A stretch of DNA of 64,000 nt from Sulfurivermis sp041678005 (GTDB lineage: Bacteria > Pseudomonadota > Gammaproteobacteria > Thiohalomonadales > Thiohalomonadaceae): the NCBI GenBank assembly GCA_041678005.1, contig JBAYOW010000005.1, positions 1 to 64,000 of the forward strand, read 5' to 3'. This document shows positions 8,197 through 16,970 of this stretch, in pieces (position 1 is the first letter of the stretch; each line of letters begins with the position of its first letter). The translations under genes were made by a program, and so were the position numbers. The notes under the pieces are model-generated. The model was not told where the DNA came from. It was given only the letters and a program-made list of their open reading frames with translations, and ran no database searches.

Positions 8197-8703
8197 ATGG
8201 CTGGATTTGATGTAACACCAAGTACTGATGGTATGAATGAAAAACTCATTACCGTCAATCGTGTAGCCAAGACTGTCAAAGGTGGTCGGCAGTTTACATT
8301 CAGCGCATTGGCTGTGGTTGGTGACGGTCAGGGTAAAGTAGGCGTCGGCACAGGTAAGGCTCGTGAGGTGCCCGCAGCGATTGCCAAGGCAATGGAAAAG
8401 GCGCGCAGGAATATAAAGCAAGTTACAATCAGCAATGGCACCTTGCAGCATATCGTTACTGCTCGTCATGGTGCGGCCAAGGTGTTCATGCAGCCAGCAT
8501 CAGAAGGTACCGGCGTGATTGCTGGGGGTGCCATGCGGGCTGTGCTGGAGATGGCCGGGGTTCAGGATGTGCTAGCCAAGTGTATCGGCTCCAATAATCC
8601 AAATAACGTAGTACGCGCCACCATGAATGGCCTGGTAGCGATGACCTCACCAGAACATGCAGCTGCTAAACGCGGCAAGACGGTGAAGGAAATTCTGGAG
8701 TAA
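8197..8703 (+). CDS. rpsE: 30S ribosomal protein S5
   Basis: S5 is a decoding-fidelity protein at the mRNA entry site; spectinomycin resistance maps to its N-terminal loop. The 168-residue product has VNRVAKTVKGGRQFTFSALA with the conserved KxVKGG loop, and GVGTGKAREVPAAIAKAMEK. Length matches E. coli S5. Confidence 0.98.
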   Translation: MAGFDVTPSTDGMNEKLITVNRVAKTVKGGRQFTFSALAVVGDGQGKVGVGTGKAREVPAAIAKAMEKARRNIKQVTISNGTLQHIVTARHGAAKVFMQPASEGTGVIAGGAMRAVLEMAGVQDVLAKCIGSNNPNNVVRATMNGLVAMTSPEHAAAKRGKTVKEILE

Positions 8704-8706
8704 GTC

Positions 8707-8895
8707 ATGACAGCGAAAAAAATACTCAAGGTTACCCTGGTTCGTAGCCTGAATAGCCGCTTGGCATCACATAAGGCCTGTGTTGCAGGATTGGGCTTGC
8801 GTCGCATAAACCATACGGTCGAAGTTGAAGACACGCCGTGTAATCGCGGCATGATCAATAAGGTTTCTAACCTGCTGAAGGTTGAAGGAGTATGA
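8707..8895 (+). CDS. rpmD: 50S ribosomal protein L30
   Basis: L30 is a small, non-essential 50S protein. The 62-residue product has the family core KVTLVRSLNSRLASHKACVA and LGLRRINHTVEVEDTP. The gene lies 3 bp after rpsE, and its stop is 2 bp before the chosen rplO start. Confidence 0.98.
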   Translation: MTAKKILKVTLVRSLNSRLASHKACVAGLGLRRINHTVEVEDTPCNRGMINKVSNLLKVEGV

Positions 8896-8897
8896 CT

Positions 8898-9332
8898 ATG
8901 CGCCTCAATACACTAAAACCAGGCGAAGGCGCAAAAACTGTCGGCAAACGTCTTGGTCGTGGTATCGGTTCAGGCCTGGGCAAGACCTCTGGTCGAGGCC
9001 ATAAGGGTCAAAAGGCTCGCTCTGGCGGCTTCCATAAGGTGGGGTTTGAGGGTGGACAAATGCCCTTGCAACGCCGCTTGCCCAAGATTGGTTTTCGCTC
9101 ATTGACCGCAGCAGATAAGGCTGAGGTTCGTCTGCATGAACTCGCCAAGGTTGATGGCGATGTGGCAGATTTGCTGTCATTGAAGGCCGCAGACATCATT
9201 GGTCAGTCCATTAAACGAGTAAAAGTAATTGCTTCAGGAACGTTGTCCAGAGCTGTAACTGTCAAGGGTTTGGCAGTTACCAAAGGTGCTCGTGCAGCCA
9301 TTGAGGCAGCAGGCGGCAAGGTCGAAGAATAG
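8898..9332 (+). CDS. rplO: 50S ribosomal protein L15
   Basis: L15 is a late assembly protein of the 50S. From ATG 8898 the product is 144 residues and begins MRLNTLKPGEGAKTVGKRLG, like E. coli L15. An in-frame ATG at 8892 lies only 1 bp after the GGAG ribosome-binding site, while 8898 has 7-bp spacing, so 8898 is chosen. It ends in TAG, sharing one base with the likely secY start. Confidence 0.95.
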   Translation: MRLNTLKPGEGAKTVGKRLGRGIGSGLGKTSGRGHKGQKARSGGFHKVGFEGGQMPLQRRLPKIGFRSLTAADKAEVRLHELAKVDGDVADLLSLKAADIIGQSIKRVKVIASGTLSRAVTVKGLAVTKGARAAIEAAGGKVEE

Positions 9333-10684
9333 TGGGAGCCAGTCGTGCAGCAATGGCCAGCACCCTGGGTGGGGGGAAGCTGACTGAACTCAAACAACGC
9401 CTCCTCTTCCTGTTGGGGGCGTTGTTGGTTTATCGTATCGGCACACATATACCGGTGCCGGGTATTGATCAACTCGCCCTGGCGGCGCTGTTCGATCAGC
9501 AACGTGGCGGCATCCTGGATATGTTCAACATGTTCTCCGGTGGTGCACTGCAACGTCTGAGCGTTTTCGCCCTGGGCATCATGCCCTATATTTCAGCATC
9601 AATTATTATGCAGTTGCTGACCAAGGTGTCACCTTATCTGGAGCAGCTGAGCAAGGAAGGCGCTGCCGGTCGACGGAAGATAACTCAATATACTCGTATT
9701 AGTACTCTGGGCCTGGCAACATTTCAGGGTATTGGTGTGGCGATTATGCTGGAAAGCCAGAGTGCTGGTGGCCTAGCACTGGTAATTGATCCTGGCCTGG
9801 CCTTTCGCATGGTTACTGTTGTAACCCTCGTCACTGGCACCATGTTTCTCATGTGGCTGGGTGAGCAGGTAACTGAGCGCGGCATTGGTAATGGTATTTC
9901 TATGATAATTTTTGGTGGTATTGTCGCCGGCCTACCTTCTGCAATTGGTGGCACACTGGAGTTGGCGCGTACAGGTGAGCTCAATCCGTTTATGATTCTG
10001 GTCTTGTTCACCGGCGCTTTGGCCGTGACCGCTTTTGTTGTTTTTGTTGAACGAGGACAGCGTCGAATTACGGTTAACTATGCAAAAAGACAAATGGGTA
10101 GAAAGATGTATGCAGGTCAGACCAGCCATCTGCCCTTGAAGGTAAATATGGCGGGTGTGATCCCCCCTATCTTTGCCTCCAGCATAATCTTGTTTCCCGC
10201 GACCTTGGGCGGGGTGTTTGGTAGTGCTGAGGGCATGAGCTGGCTTTCGGATTTTGCATCAACATTATCTCCAGGTCAGCCGTTATATGTCGGCCTATAC
10301 GCAGCTGCAATCATGTTTTTTTGTTTCTTTTATACGGCATTGATGTTTGACCCCAAGGATACGGCAGAAAATCTGAAGAAGTCAGGTGCATTTGTGCCTG
10401 CTATCCGCCCAGGTGAACAGACAGCGCGCTATATCGATGGGATCCTGAGTAAATTGACCTTGGTTGGTGCAATCTACATTACTTTGGTCTGTCTGTTGCC
10501 GGAATTTTTGATTTTATATTGGAATGTCCCGTTTTATTTTGGAGGCACATCATTGCTTATCATCGTAGTGGTGACAATGGATTTCATGTCACAGGTACAG
10601 GCTCATTTGATGTCTCACCAATATGAGGGACTCATGAAGAAGGCGAATCTAAAGGGTAACGGCGGCATGGGCTTGCCACGCTGA
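9332..10684 (+). CDS. secY: Preprotein translocase subunit SecY
   Basis: SecY is the channel of the SecYEG translocon in the inner membrane. The product (450 residues from GTG 9332) has ten predicted membrane segments, the first in LLFLLGALLVYRIG, and the conserved FNMFSGGALQRLSVFALGIM (plug region) and the cytoplasmic loop GMSWL/NVPFYFGGTSLLIIV. The start is uncertain: GTG 9332 overlaps the rplO TAG and gives an N-terminus the length of E. coli SecY, whereas ATG 9353 gives a shorter one with the GGGAG site 14 bp away. It is the usual last large gene of the spc operon. Confidence 0.95.
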   Translation: MGASRAAMASTLGGGKLTELKQRLLFLLGALLVYRIGTHIPVPGIDQLALAALFDQQRGGILDMFNMFSGGALQRLSVFALGIMPYISASIIMQLLTKVSPYLEQLSKEGAAGRRKITQYTRISTLGLATFQGIGVAIMLESQSAGGLALVIDPGLAFRMVTVVTLVTGTMFLMWLGEQVTERGIGNGISMIIFGGIVAGLPSAIGGTLELARTGELNPFMILVLFTGALAVTAFVVFVERGQRRITVNYAKRQMGRKMYAGQTSHLPLKVNMAGVIPPIFASSIILFPATLGGVFGSAEGMSWLSDFASTLSPGQPLYVGLYAAAIMFFCFFYTALMFDPKDTAENLKKSGAFVPAIRPGEQTARYIDGILSKLTLVGAIYITLVCLLPEFLILYWNVPFYFGGTSLLIIVVVTMDFMSQVQAHLMSHQYEGLMKKANLKGNGGMGLPR

Positions 10685-10714
10685 TTGGCTAAATATTTAT
10701 TCTGGAGAGTAACA

Positions 10715-10831
10715 ATGAAAGTTCAGGCATCAGTCAAAAAAATATGCCGCAATTGTAAAATTATCCGCCGTAAGGGTGTGGTTCGTGTCATCTGTTCCAG
10801 CGATGCTCGCCACAAGCAGCGGCAAGGCTGA
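10715..10831 (+). CDS. rpmJ: 50S ribosomal protein L36
   Basis: L36 is the smallest 50S protein. This 38-residue frame reads MKVQASVKKICRNCKIIRRK and then GVVRVICSSDARHKQRQG. It is the zinc-binding (C+) type: Cys11, Cys14, Cys27 and His33 are all present. A GGAGAG ribosome-binding site lies at 10704-10709. Its place between secY and rpsM is the standard one. Confidence 0.96.
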   Translation: MKVQASVKKICRNCKIIRRKGVVRVICSSDARHKQRQG

Positions 10832-10856
10832 GGTTGGGCGTGGTAGTTGGTTACGC

Positions 10857-10885
10857 TTGACTAGCTACACTTTCGACGGTATTAT
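10857..10885 (+). promoter_or_regulatory. Alpha-operon promoter upstream of rpsM
   Basis: In the spacer between rpmJ and rpsM there is TTGACT at 10857-10862 and TATTAT at 10880-10885 with exactly 17 bp between them, a strong sigma70 promoter. The bases after the -10 are CGCGCG, a GC-rich discriminator. The site corresponds to the E. coli alpha-operon promoter before rpsM. Confidence 0.75.
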
Positions 10886-10935
10886 CGCGCGTTTCCCCGC
10901 ATTGGGGGCGCAGTTTTTAGTTGAGGAAAGGCTCA

Positions 10936-11292
10936 ATGGCCCGTATAGCAGGCATTAATATCCCCGTGCAGAAACATGCTGTAATTGCTCTTACTGCAAT
11001 TTATGGTATAGGCAGCACTCGTGCCAGGAAGATTTGTGAAGCGGCAGGAGTGCGCCCGGACAGCAAGATCAAGGATCTCAGCGAGGCTGAGGTTGAAGGT
11101 TTGCGCACCGAAGTAGCAAAATTTGTCGTCGAAGGCGACTTGCGCCGTGGTGTTTCGATGAATATTAAGCGCCTGATGGATCTGGGCTGCTATCGTGGAC
11201 TGCGCCATCGTCGTGGGTTACCTGTACGTGGTCAACGTACCAGTACCAATGCGCGTACCCGCAAAGGCCCACGTCGCGCAATTAAAAAATAA
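10936..11292 (+). CDS. rpsM: 30S ribosomal protein S13
   Basis: S13 is in the head of the 30S subunit and contacts P-site tRNA and L5. From ATG 10936 the 118-residue product starts MARIAGINIPVQKHAVIALT and has the C-terminal basic tail GLPVRGQRTSTNARTRKGPR. The upstream TTG at 10921 is not needed; AGGAAAGG upstream is the ribosome-binding site. Confidence 0.97.
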   Translation: MARIAGINIPVQKHAVIALTAIYGIGSTRARKICEAAGVRPDSKIKDLSEAEVEGLRTEVAKFVVEGDLRRGVSMNIKRLMDLGCYRGLRHRRGLPVRGQRTSTNARTRKGPRRAIKK

Positions 11293-11343
11293 TTTGTAAA
11301 TGTCCAAATTCGTTTGGATCAGGTAAGCAACCAGGATATACAC

Positions 11344-11736
11344 ATGGCAAAAGCAGCTGCATCTCGCACTCGCAAGAAAGTAAAAAAGAATGTAGTGGAT
11401 GGCATCGCCCATATACACGCAACCTTTAATAATACTATCGTCACGATCACTGACCGGCAGGGCAACGCTCTATGCTGGGCCACATCTGGTGGTTCTGGAT
11501 TCCGTGGCTCACGTAAGAGCACACCATTTGCTGCGCAGGTTGCGGCAGAGAATTGTGGTGAAAAGGCTCATGAATATGGCATGAAGAATCTTGATGTGCG
11601 TGTGCAAGGCCCTGGCCCAGGACGTGAATCTGCCGTGCGAGCCTTGAATGCAAAGGGTTTTAAAATAATGAGTATTACTGACGTGACGCCGATACCGCAC
11701 AATGGTTGTCGTCCACCGAAAAAGCGTCGCGTGTAA
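11344..11736 (+). CDS. rpsK: 30S ribosomal protein S11
   Basis: S11 lies on the 30S platform near the Shine-Dalgarno helix. From ATG 11344 the product is 130 residues, MAKAAASRTRKKVKKNVVDG onward, and includes HIHATFNNTIVTITDRQGNA and the end PIPHNGCRPPKKRRV. The upstream in-frame codon at 11314 would add ten unsupported residues. Confidence 0.97.
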   Translation: MAKAAASRTRKKVKKNVVDGIAHIHATFNNTIVTITDRQGNALCWATSGGSGFRGSRKSTPFAAQVAAENCGEKAHEYGMKNLDVRVQGPGPGRESAVRALNAKGFKIMSITDVTPIPHNGCRPPKKRRV

Positions 11737-11749
11737 GCAGGAGAACGAA

Positions 11750-12376
11750 GTGGCTAGGTATATCGGTTCCAAGTGTCGTCAGTGTCGCCGCGAAGGCGCT
11801 AAACTATTCCTTAAGGGTGAAAGGTGTTTTGGCAGTAAATGCGCTATTGAAACACGCCCGTTCCCGCCAGGCCAGCATGGTCAGCGCCGTACACGGTTGT
11901 CTGATTACGCCCGTCAGTTGCGCGAAAAGCAGAAAATGCGTCGGGTTTATGGCGTGCTGGAACGTCAGTTCCATACTTACTTTGTCGAGGCCGACCGCGT
12001 CAAGGGCAACACTGGTGAAACCTTGTTGCAATTGCTAGAAGGACGCCTGGATAACATAGTCTATCGCATGGGTTTTGGTGTCTCGCGCACCGAGGCTCGC
12101 CAGCTTGTACGCCATAATGGCGTAACTGTGAATGGACAAAAGGTCAATATTCCTGGGTATCAGGTAAAGTCAGGTGATCTGGTTGCAGTAAGTGAGCGCG
12201 CTAAAAATCAGCTGCGTGTCAAGGCGGCCGCAGAGCTTGCACAGCAGCGTGGTGTCCCTGAATGGATCGAAGTGGACGCCAGTAAGTTGCAGGGCACATA
12301 CAAGGCCCGACCTGAACGTAGTGAACTGCCTGCAGATATTCAGGAACAACTTGTAGTCGAACTTTACTCCATATAA
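11750..12376 (+). CDS. rpsD: 30S ribosomal protein S4, zinc-binding (C+) type
   Basis: S4 starts 16S rRNA assembly and, in E. coli, represses the alpha operon. Translation most likely begins at GTG 11750 (VARYIGSKCRQC), after AGGAGAACGA, giving 208 residues. Four cysteines, Cys9-x2-Cys12-x13-Cys26-x4-Cys31, form the zinc site of C+ S4 proteins; the E. coli protein and many other gammaproteobacterial S4 proteins lack it. The S4 RNA-binding domain follows (RLDNIVYRMGFGVSRTEARQ). A longer frame from 11702 overlaps rpsK and is not supported. Confidence 0.96.
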   Translation: MARYIGSKCRQCRREGAKLFLKGERCFGSKCAIETRPFPPGQHGQRRTRLSDYARQLREKQKMRRVYGVLERQFHTYFVEADRVKGNTGETLLQLLEGRLDNIVYRMGFGVSRTEARQLVRHNGVTVNGQKVNIPGYQVKSGDLVAVSERAKNQLRVKAAAELAQQRGVPEWIEVDASKLQGTYKARPERSELPADIQEQLVVELYSI

Positions 12377-12451
12377 TGGCTTGCTGCTGCCTTGCATGAA
12401 CAGGCAGACAACGCCAGTTAGCACATTAGCAGAGACAAAAGAGGAATCTAC

Positions 12452-13459
12452 ATGCAGGGCTCAGTTGGAGATTTACTCAAGCCACGCCTGGTAGGCGTGG
12501 AGAAGATCAGCGATACACACGCCAAGGTAACGCTGGAGCCATTTGAACGCGGCTTCGGCCATACCATGGGAAATGCACTGCGCAGGATTCTACTCTCTTC
12601 CATGGAAGGTAGCGCGATTGTTGAAGTTGAAATTGAAGGTGTTTTGCACGAGTACAGCAGCATTGAGGGTGTGCAGGAAGATCTTATTGAAATTTTGCTC
12701 AACCTGAAGGGCGTGGCTTTACGTATGCACGGCCGTGATGAGGCAACACTGAAGTTAAGCAAAAAAGGGCCTGGCCCGGTTACTGCTGGTGATATTGCCC
12801 TGGAGCATAGTATTACCATACTGAATCCTGAGCACGTCATCGCTCACTTGACCAAGCCAATAGATTTGAATATCTTGCTCACCGTGGCAAATGGACGTGG
12901 TTACCAGCCGGCCAACCAGCGCTTTAACAGTGAAGATGAAAGTCACCCTATTGGCCGCTTGCAAATAGATGCTTCATATAGCCCGGTGCGACGTGTGGCA
13001 TACACAGTCGACAATGCTCGTGTTGAACAGCGTACAAACCTCGACAAGCTGATCATAGAATTGGAAACCAATGGCACTATTGAGCCAGATGAGGCGATTC
13101 GTCGTGCTGCCACTATTCTGCAAGAGCAGCTTTCTGCCTTTGTTGACTTACGCGGCAAAAAAGAAGCAGACCAAAGTGAAGCCGAGCCAGCGATTGACCC
13201 AATTCTGCTGCGTCCAGTAGATGACCTTGAGCTTACTGTCCGCTCCGCCAATTGCCTCAAGGCTGAAAATATTTACTATATCGGTGATCTTATTCAGCGC
13301 ACTGAAGTAGAGTTGCTCAAGACCCCGAATTTAGGCAAAAAGTCACTTACCGAAATAAAGGATGTGCTGGCTTCTAGAGGTCTTTCCCTTGGAATGCGCC
13401 TTGAGAATTGGCCGCCAGCAAGTATACGTAACAAAGACGAAGAAAAAGTTGGCGTCTAA
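12452..13459 (+). CDS. rpoA: RNA polymerase subunit alpha
   Basis: The alpha subunit dimerises to assemble core RNA polymerase and uses its C-terminal domain to bind UP elements and activators. The 335-residue product has the N-terminal assembly domain (FERGFGHTMGNALRRILLSS), an acidic linker near residue 240, and the alpha-CTD with TVRSANCLKAENIYYIGDL and NLGKKSLTEIKDVL. The 75-bp spacer after rpsD has a 6-bp inverted repeat (12387-12407) without a T-run. Confidence 0.98.
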   Translation: MQGSVGDLLKPRLVGVEKISDTHAKVTLEPFERGFGHTMGNALRRILLSSMEGSAIVEVEIEGVLHEYSSIEGVQEDLIEILLNLKGVALRMHGRDEATLKLSKKGPGPVTAGDIALEHSITILNPEHVIAHLTKPIDLNILLTVANGRGYQPANQRFNSEDESHPIGRLQIDASYSPVRRVAYTVDNARVEQRTNLDKLIIELETNGTIEPDEAIRRAATILQEQLSAFVDLRGKKEADQSEAEPAIDPILLRPVDDLELTVRSANCLKAENIYYIGDLIQRTEVELLKTPNLGKKSLTEIKDVLASRGLSLGMRLENWPPASIRNKDEEKVGV

Positions 13460-13511
13460 GGCTGACACTCACGTCTTTATAAATAATAGCTCTGAGCTTT
13501 AAGGAGACGCC

Positions 13512-13907
13512 ATGCGTCATCGTAATATCGGTCGGCAGTTAAGCCGCAACAGCAGCCACCGCAAGGCAATGCTGAAGAATATGACAACCTCACTGTTGCA
13601 TCATGAGGTCATCAAGACGACCTTGCCAAAGGCCAAAGAATTGCGCCGAGTCGCTGAGCCATTGATCACCATGGCTAAAGTGGACTCTGTTGCCAAGCGC
13701 CGTCTGGCATTTGCCAGACTGCGCGATCGCGATGTGGTGACCAAGCTATTCAACGAACTTGGCCCACGCTACAATGCCCGCCCAGGTGGCTACCTGCGTA
13801 TCCTGAAGTGCGGCTATCGCGCTGGCGATGCTGCCCCGATGGCTATTGTAGAATTGGTAGATCGTCCTGTATCAGACGCTTTGCCGGTCGAAGTCGACGA
13901 CGAATAA
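13512..13907 (+). CDS. rplQ: 50S ribosomal protein L17
   Basis: L17 lies near the exit tunnel. The 131-residue product starts MRHRNIGRQLSRNSSHRKAM and contains VIKTTLPKAKELRRVAEPLI, the conserved core. It is the last gene of the alpha operon and is followed by a terminator. Ribosome-binding site AAGGAG is 6 bp upstream. Confidence 0.98.
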   Translation: MRHRNIGRQLSRNSSHRKAMLKNMTTSLLHHEVIKTTLPKAKELRRVAEPLITMAKVDSVAKRRLAFARLRDRDVVTKLFNELGPRYNARPGGYLRILKCGYRAGDAAPMAIVELVDRPVSDALPVEVDDE

Positions 13908-13930
13908 TAATTACTAAAAGCATATAAGCA

Positions 13931-13964
13931 GGCCGGGTATTCGTATGATGCCCGGCCTTTTTTT
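13931..13964 (+). terminator. Rho-independent terminator after rplQ
   Basis: Stem GGCCGGG (13931-13937) pairs with CCCGGCC (13951-13957) and is followed by a run of eight T. It ends the long ribosomal-protein transcript and separates it from the convergent uvrA gene. Confidence 0.92.
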
Positions 13965-14018
13965 CGTGTCGTCTGATTGTCTTTCTGCTGGTCGGCTGTT
14001 TTGTGAATACCCTTGGGC

Positions 14019-16868
14019 TCATGTGTTTGTGTGGTGTTGCAGCGCCTCATTGATCAGAACTGGCTTGAGATATTGTCCGGTGTATGAGTCAGCACAGTCA
14101 GCAATCTGTTCTGGCGTGCCAGCAGCCATGAGTTTGCCGCCTTTGTTGCCGCCCTCCGGCCCTATGTCAATTATCCAGTCTGCTGTTTTGATGACATCCA
14201 GATTGTGCTCAATGATGACAACAGTATTGCCACTGTCGCGCAGTCGATGCAGGACATCCAGCAGTTGCTGGATGTCGTGAAAATGAAGGCCAGTAGTTGG
14301 TTCATCCAGGATATAAAGCGTATTGCCAGTATCTCGCTTGGAGAGCTCGCGTGAAAGTTTGACCCGTTGGGCTTCTCCGCCAGACAGTGTCGTTGCACTT
14401 TGCCCCAGTTTTATATAGGTAAGTCCGACGTCTACCAGTGTTTGCAATTTTCGTGCAATAGGTGGCACAGCAGAGAAGAATGCCAACGCATCCTCTACCG
14501 TCATCTCAAGTATTTCGTAGATGCTTTTTCCCTTGTAGCGAATCTCCAGTGTTTCACGATTGTAGCGTTTGCCCTTGCATACATCACAGGGCACGTAGAT
14601 ATCTGGTAAAAAATGCATTTCTACCTTTATGAGACCACCACCCTGGCAGGCTTCACAGCGCCCACCTTTGACGTTGAAGGAAAAGCGTCCAGGACTGTAG
14701 CCGCGACTACGAGCTTCTTGTGTGGCGGCAAATAAATCGCGTACTGGAGTGAACAAGCCAGTATAGGTGGCAGGGTTGGAGCGTGGTGTACGACCAATAG
14801 GTTTTTGATCGATATCCACAACCTTGTCGAACTGTTCCAGGCCGATAATTTCGGCGCATGGCAATGGGTCTTCACCACAGCCATTGAGCACAAGCGCAGC
14901 GTGACGATAAAGCGTATCAATGATCAGGGTAGACTTGCCCGAGCCTGATACGCCGGTGATGCAGGTAAGCAGGCCAACCGGGATGTCGATATTTACTCCT
15001 TGCAGGTTATTGCCGCTGGCCCCACGTATGGAAAGTTGACGTGCAGGTTCTGGTGGCGTGCGTTCCTTGTTGATATGTATGCGCTTTTGACCTGTGAGGT
15101 ATTGACCAGTGAGAGAATGCTTGGCGGCCATGATTTGCTTGGGTGTGCCCTGTGCGACTATGCGCCCACCGTGCACGCCAGCGCCAGGGCCAATATCGAC
15201 AACATGATCGGCGCGCAGGATGGCGTCTTCGTCATGCTCTACGACAATGACGGTATTGCCCAGATCGCGCAGGTGCAGCAGTGTTTGCAGCAGCCTTTCA
15301 TTATCGCGCTGATGCAGTCCAATCGATGGCTCGTCCAGGATATACATCACTCCAACCAGACCAGCACCGATTTGACTTGCAAGACGGATACGCTGTGCCT
15401 CACCACCGGACAAGGTGTCGGCACTGCGATCAAGTGAGAGATAGTCAAGGCCGACGTTGAGCAAAAAATTTAATCTGGAAGTGATCTCGGTAAGTATCTT
15501 CGCTGCTATCTCTCCACGCCGACCAGGAAGAACGAGGCTTGAGGCAAATTCCCAGGCGCGACTAACCGGCATTGCCGAGATCTCAGGCAGGCTATAGCCA
15601 GCGATATAGACGTGGCGTGCAGATTTATTAAGACGTGTGCCGTGACATTCAGGGCATGATTGCTGGCTTAAGTATTTGGCTAGTTCATCACGCACAACAT
15701 TTGAATCCGTTTCGCGGTATCGACGCTCCATGTTGGGCAGCACGCCCTCGAACTGCTCACAACGCTGGCGTGTGACACCACGTTCGGAAAAGTAGGTAAA
15801 CTGAATTTCGTCCTCGCCGCTACCGTAGAGTATGGTTTGCTGAACCTTGTGACTTAGCTGGTTGAACGGAGTGTCGATGGAAAAACCAAAATGCTCGGCA
15901 AGTGAGCCAAGTAACTGAAAGTAGTAAACCGTGCGCTTGTCCCAGCCACGGATCGCGCCTTCAGCCAGGCTCAGCTCAGGGTGAACGACAACACGCGTTG
16001 GGTCAAAGAATTGTTTTACCCCCAGACCATCGCAACTGGTGCAAGCACCAGAAGGATTGTTGAAGGAAAACAGCCTGGGCTCCAATTCCGTTAGTGCATA
16101 GCCACATTGCGGACAGGCATAGCTGGCTGAGAACAGCATCTCATCGTGTTCACCATCCATGAAGCTGATACGGGCAATGCCATCGGCCAGCTTGATTGCT
16201 GTTTCAAAAGAATCGGCCAGACGCTGCGCAAGATCCGAACGCACTTTGAAGCGATCTACCACTACCTCGTTGGTGTGCTTGCTGCGCAGGTCTAGCTTGG
16301 GGGCCTCATCCAGTTCGACCACCTGGCCATTGATGCGTGCGCGGATAAAGCCCTGCGCACGCAACTCATCAAGTAATTGTAGATGTTCACCTTTACGTTC
16401 CTGAATAACAGGGGCGAGCAGCACCAGGCGTGTGCCTTCGGGTAAGGCAAGCACCTGATCAACCATCTGGCTGATGGTCTGTGCCTCCAGTGCAGTGCCA
16501 TGCTCAGGACAGCGTGGCTCGCCAGCGCGTGCAAACAGCAGGCGTAAATAGTCATGAACCTCTGTAACAGTGCCGACGGTTGAGCGCGGGTTGTGCGAGG
16601 TGGATTTTTGTTCGATTGAAATCGCCGGTGATAATCCTTCAATATGGTCGACGTCTGGCTTTTCCATTATGGAAAGAAATTGCCGTGCATAGGCCGAGAG
16701 CGATTCAACATAGCGGCGTTGGCCTTCTGCATAGATGGTGTCGAAGGCAAGTGATGACTTGCCGGAGCCGGACAGGCCAGTAAAGACTATCAACTTGTCA
16801 CGCGGCAACTCGATGTCTATGTTTTGCAGATTGTGCGTACGCGCACCGCGTAGGCGTATGGTCTTCAT
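14019..16868 (-). CDS. uvrA: Excinuclease ABC subunit A
   Basis: UvrA recognises bulky DNA lesions and loads UvrB in nucleotide excision repair. The product from ATG 16868 is 949 residues with two ABC ATPase halves: Walker A motifs GLSGSGKSS and GVSGSGKST, two signature LSGGEAQR motifs, and paired zinc-finger cysteines, for example CEACQGGGLIKVE and CDVCKGKRYN. The frame extends to a TTG at 16886 but ATG 16868 (MKTIRLRGARTHN) matches the family start. It diverges from a transporter gene; the uvrA-MFS-ssb order is known from Pseudomonas. No clear LexA box was seen in the 102-bp intergenic region. Confidence 0.97.
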   Translation of the reverse strand: MKTIRLRGARTHNLQNIDIELPRDKLIVFTGLSGSGKSSLAFDTIYAEGQRRYVESLSAYARQFLSIMEKPDVDHIEGLSPAISIEQKSTSHNPRSTVGTVTEVHDYLRLLFARAGEPRCPEHGTALEAQTISQMVDQVLALPEGTRLVLLAPVIQERKGEHLQLLDELRAQGFIRARINGQVVELDEAPKLDLRSKHTNEVVVDRFKVRSDLAQRLADSFETAIKLADGIARISFMDGEHDEMLFSASYACPQCGYALTELEPRLFSFNNPSGACTSCDGLGVKQFFDPTRVVVHPELSLAEGAIRGWDKRTVYYFQLLGSLAEHFGFSIDTPFNQLSHKVQQTILYGSGEDEIQFTYFSERGVTRQRCEQFEGVLPNMERRYRETDSNVVRDELAKYLSQQSCPECHGTRLNKSARHVYIAGYSLPEISAMPVSRAWEFASSLVLPGRRGEIAAKILTEITSRLNFLLNVGLDYLSLDRSADTLSGGEAQRIRLASQIGAGLVGVMYILDEPSIGLHQRDNERLLQTLLHLRDLGNTVIVVEHDEDAILRADHVVDIGPGAGVHGGRIVAQGTPKQIMAAKHSLTGQYLTGQKRIHINKERTPPEPARQLSIRGASGNNLQGVNIDIPVGLLTCITGVSGSGKSTLIIDTLYRHAALVLNGCGEDPLPCAEIIGLEQFDKVVDIDQKPIGRTPRSNPATYTGLFTPVRDLFAATQEARSRGYSPGRFSFNVKGGRCEACQGGGLIKVEMHFLPDIYVPCDVCKGKRYNRETLEIRYKGKSIYEILEMTVEDALAFFSAVPPIARKLQTLVDVGLTYIKLGQSATTLSGGEAQRVKLSRELSKRDTGNTLYILDEPTTGLHFHDIQQLLDVLHRLRDSGNTVVIIEHNLDVIKTADWIIDIGPEGGNKGGKLMAAGTPEQIADCADSYTGQYLKPVLINEALQHHTNT

Positions 16869-16970
16869 TTGGTTTTCCGTGAGCAAAAGAACTTGTTAAT
16901 ATACCCCCGCATCGATCCATGACGCAAAGCAAAACCCTATTTTTTACAGGGTCAGGAAACCATTTTGACC

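Noticed and set aside
16869..16970. LexA (SOS) box between uvrA and the divergent MFS gene
   Set aside because: The closest match is ACCC-TATTTTTT-ACAG; the left half does not match CTGT. It is better described as a weak ACCCT/AGGGT inverted repeat.
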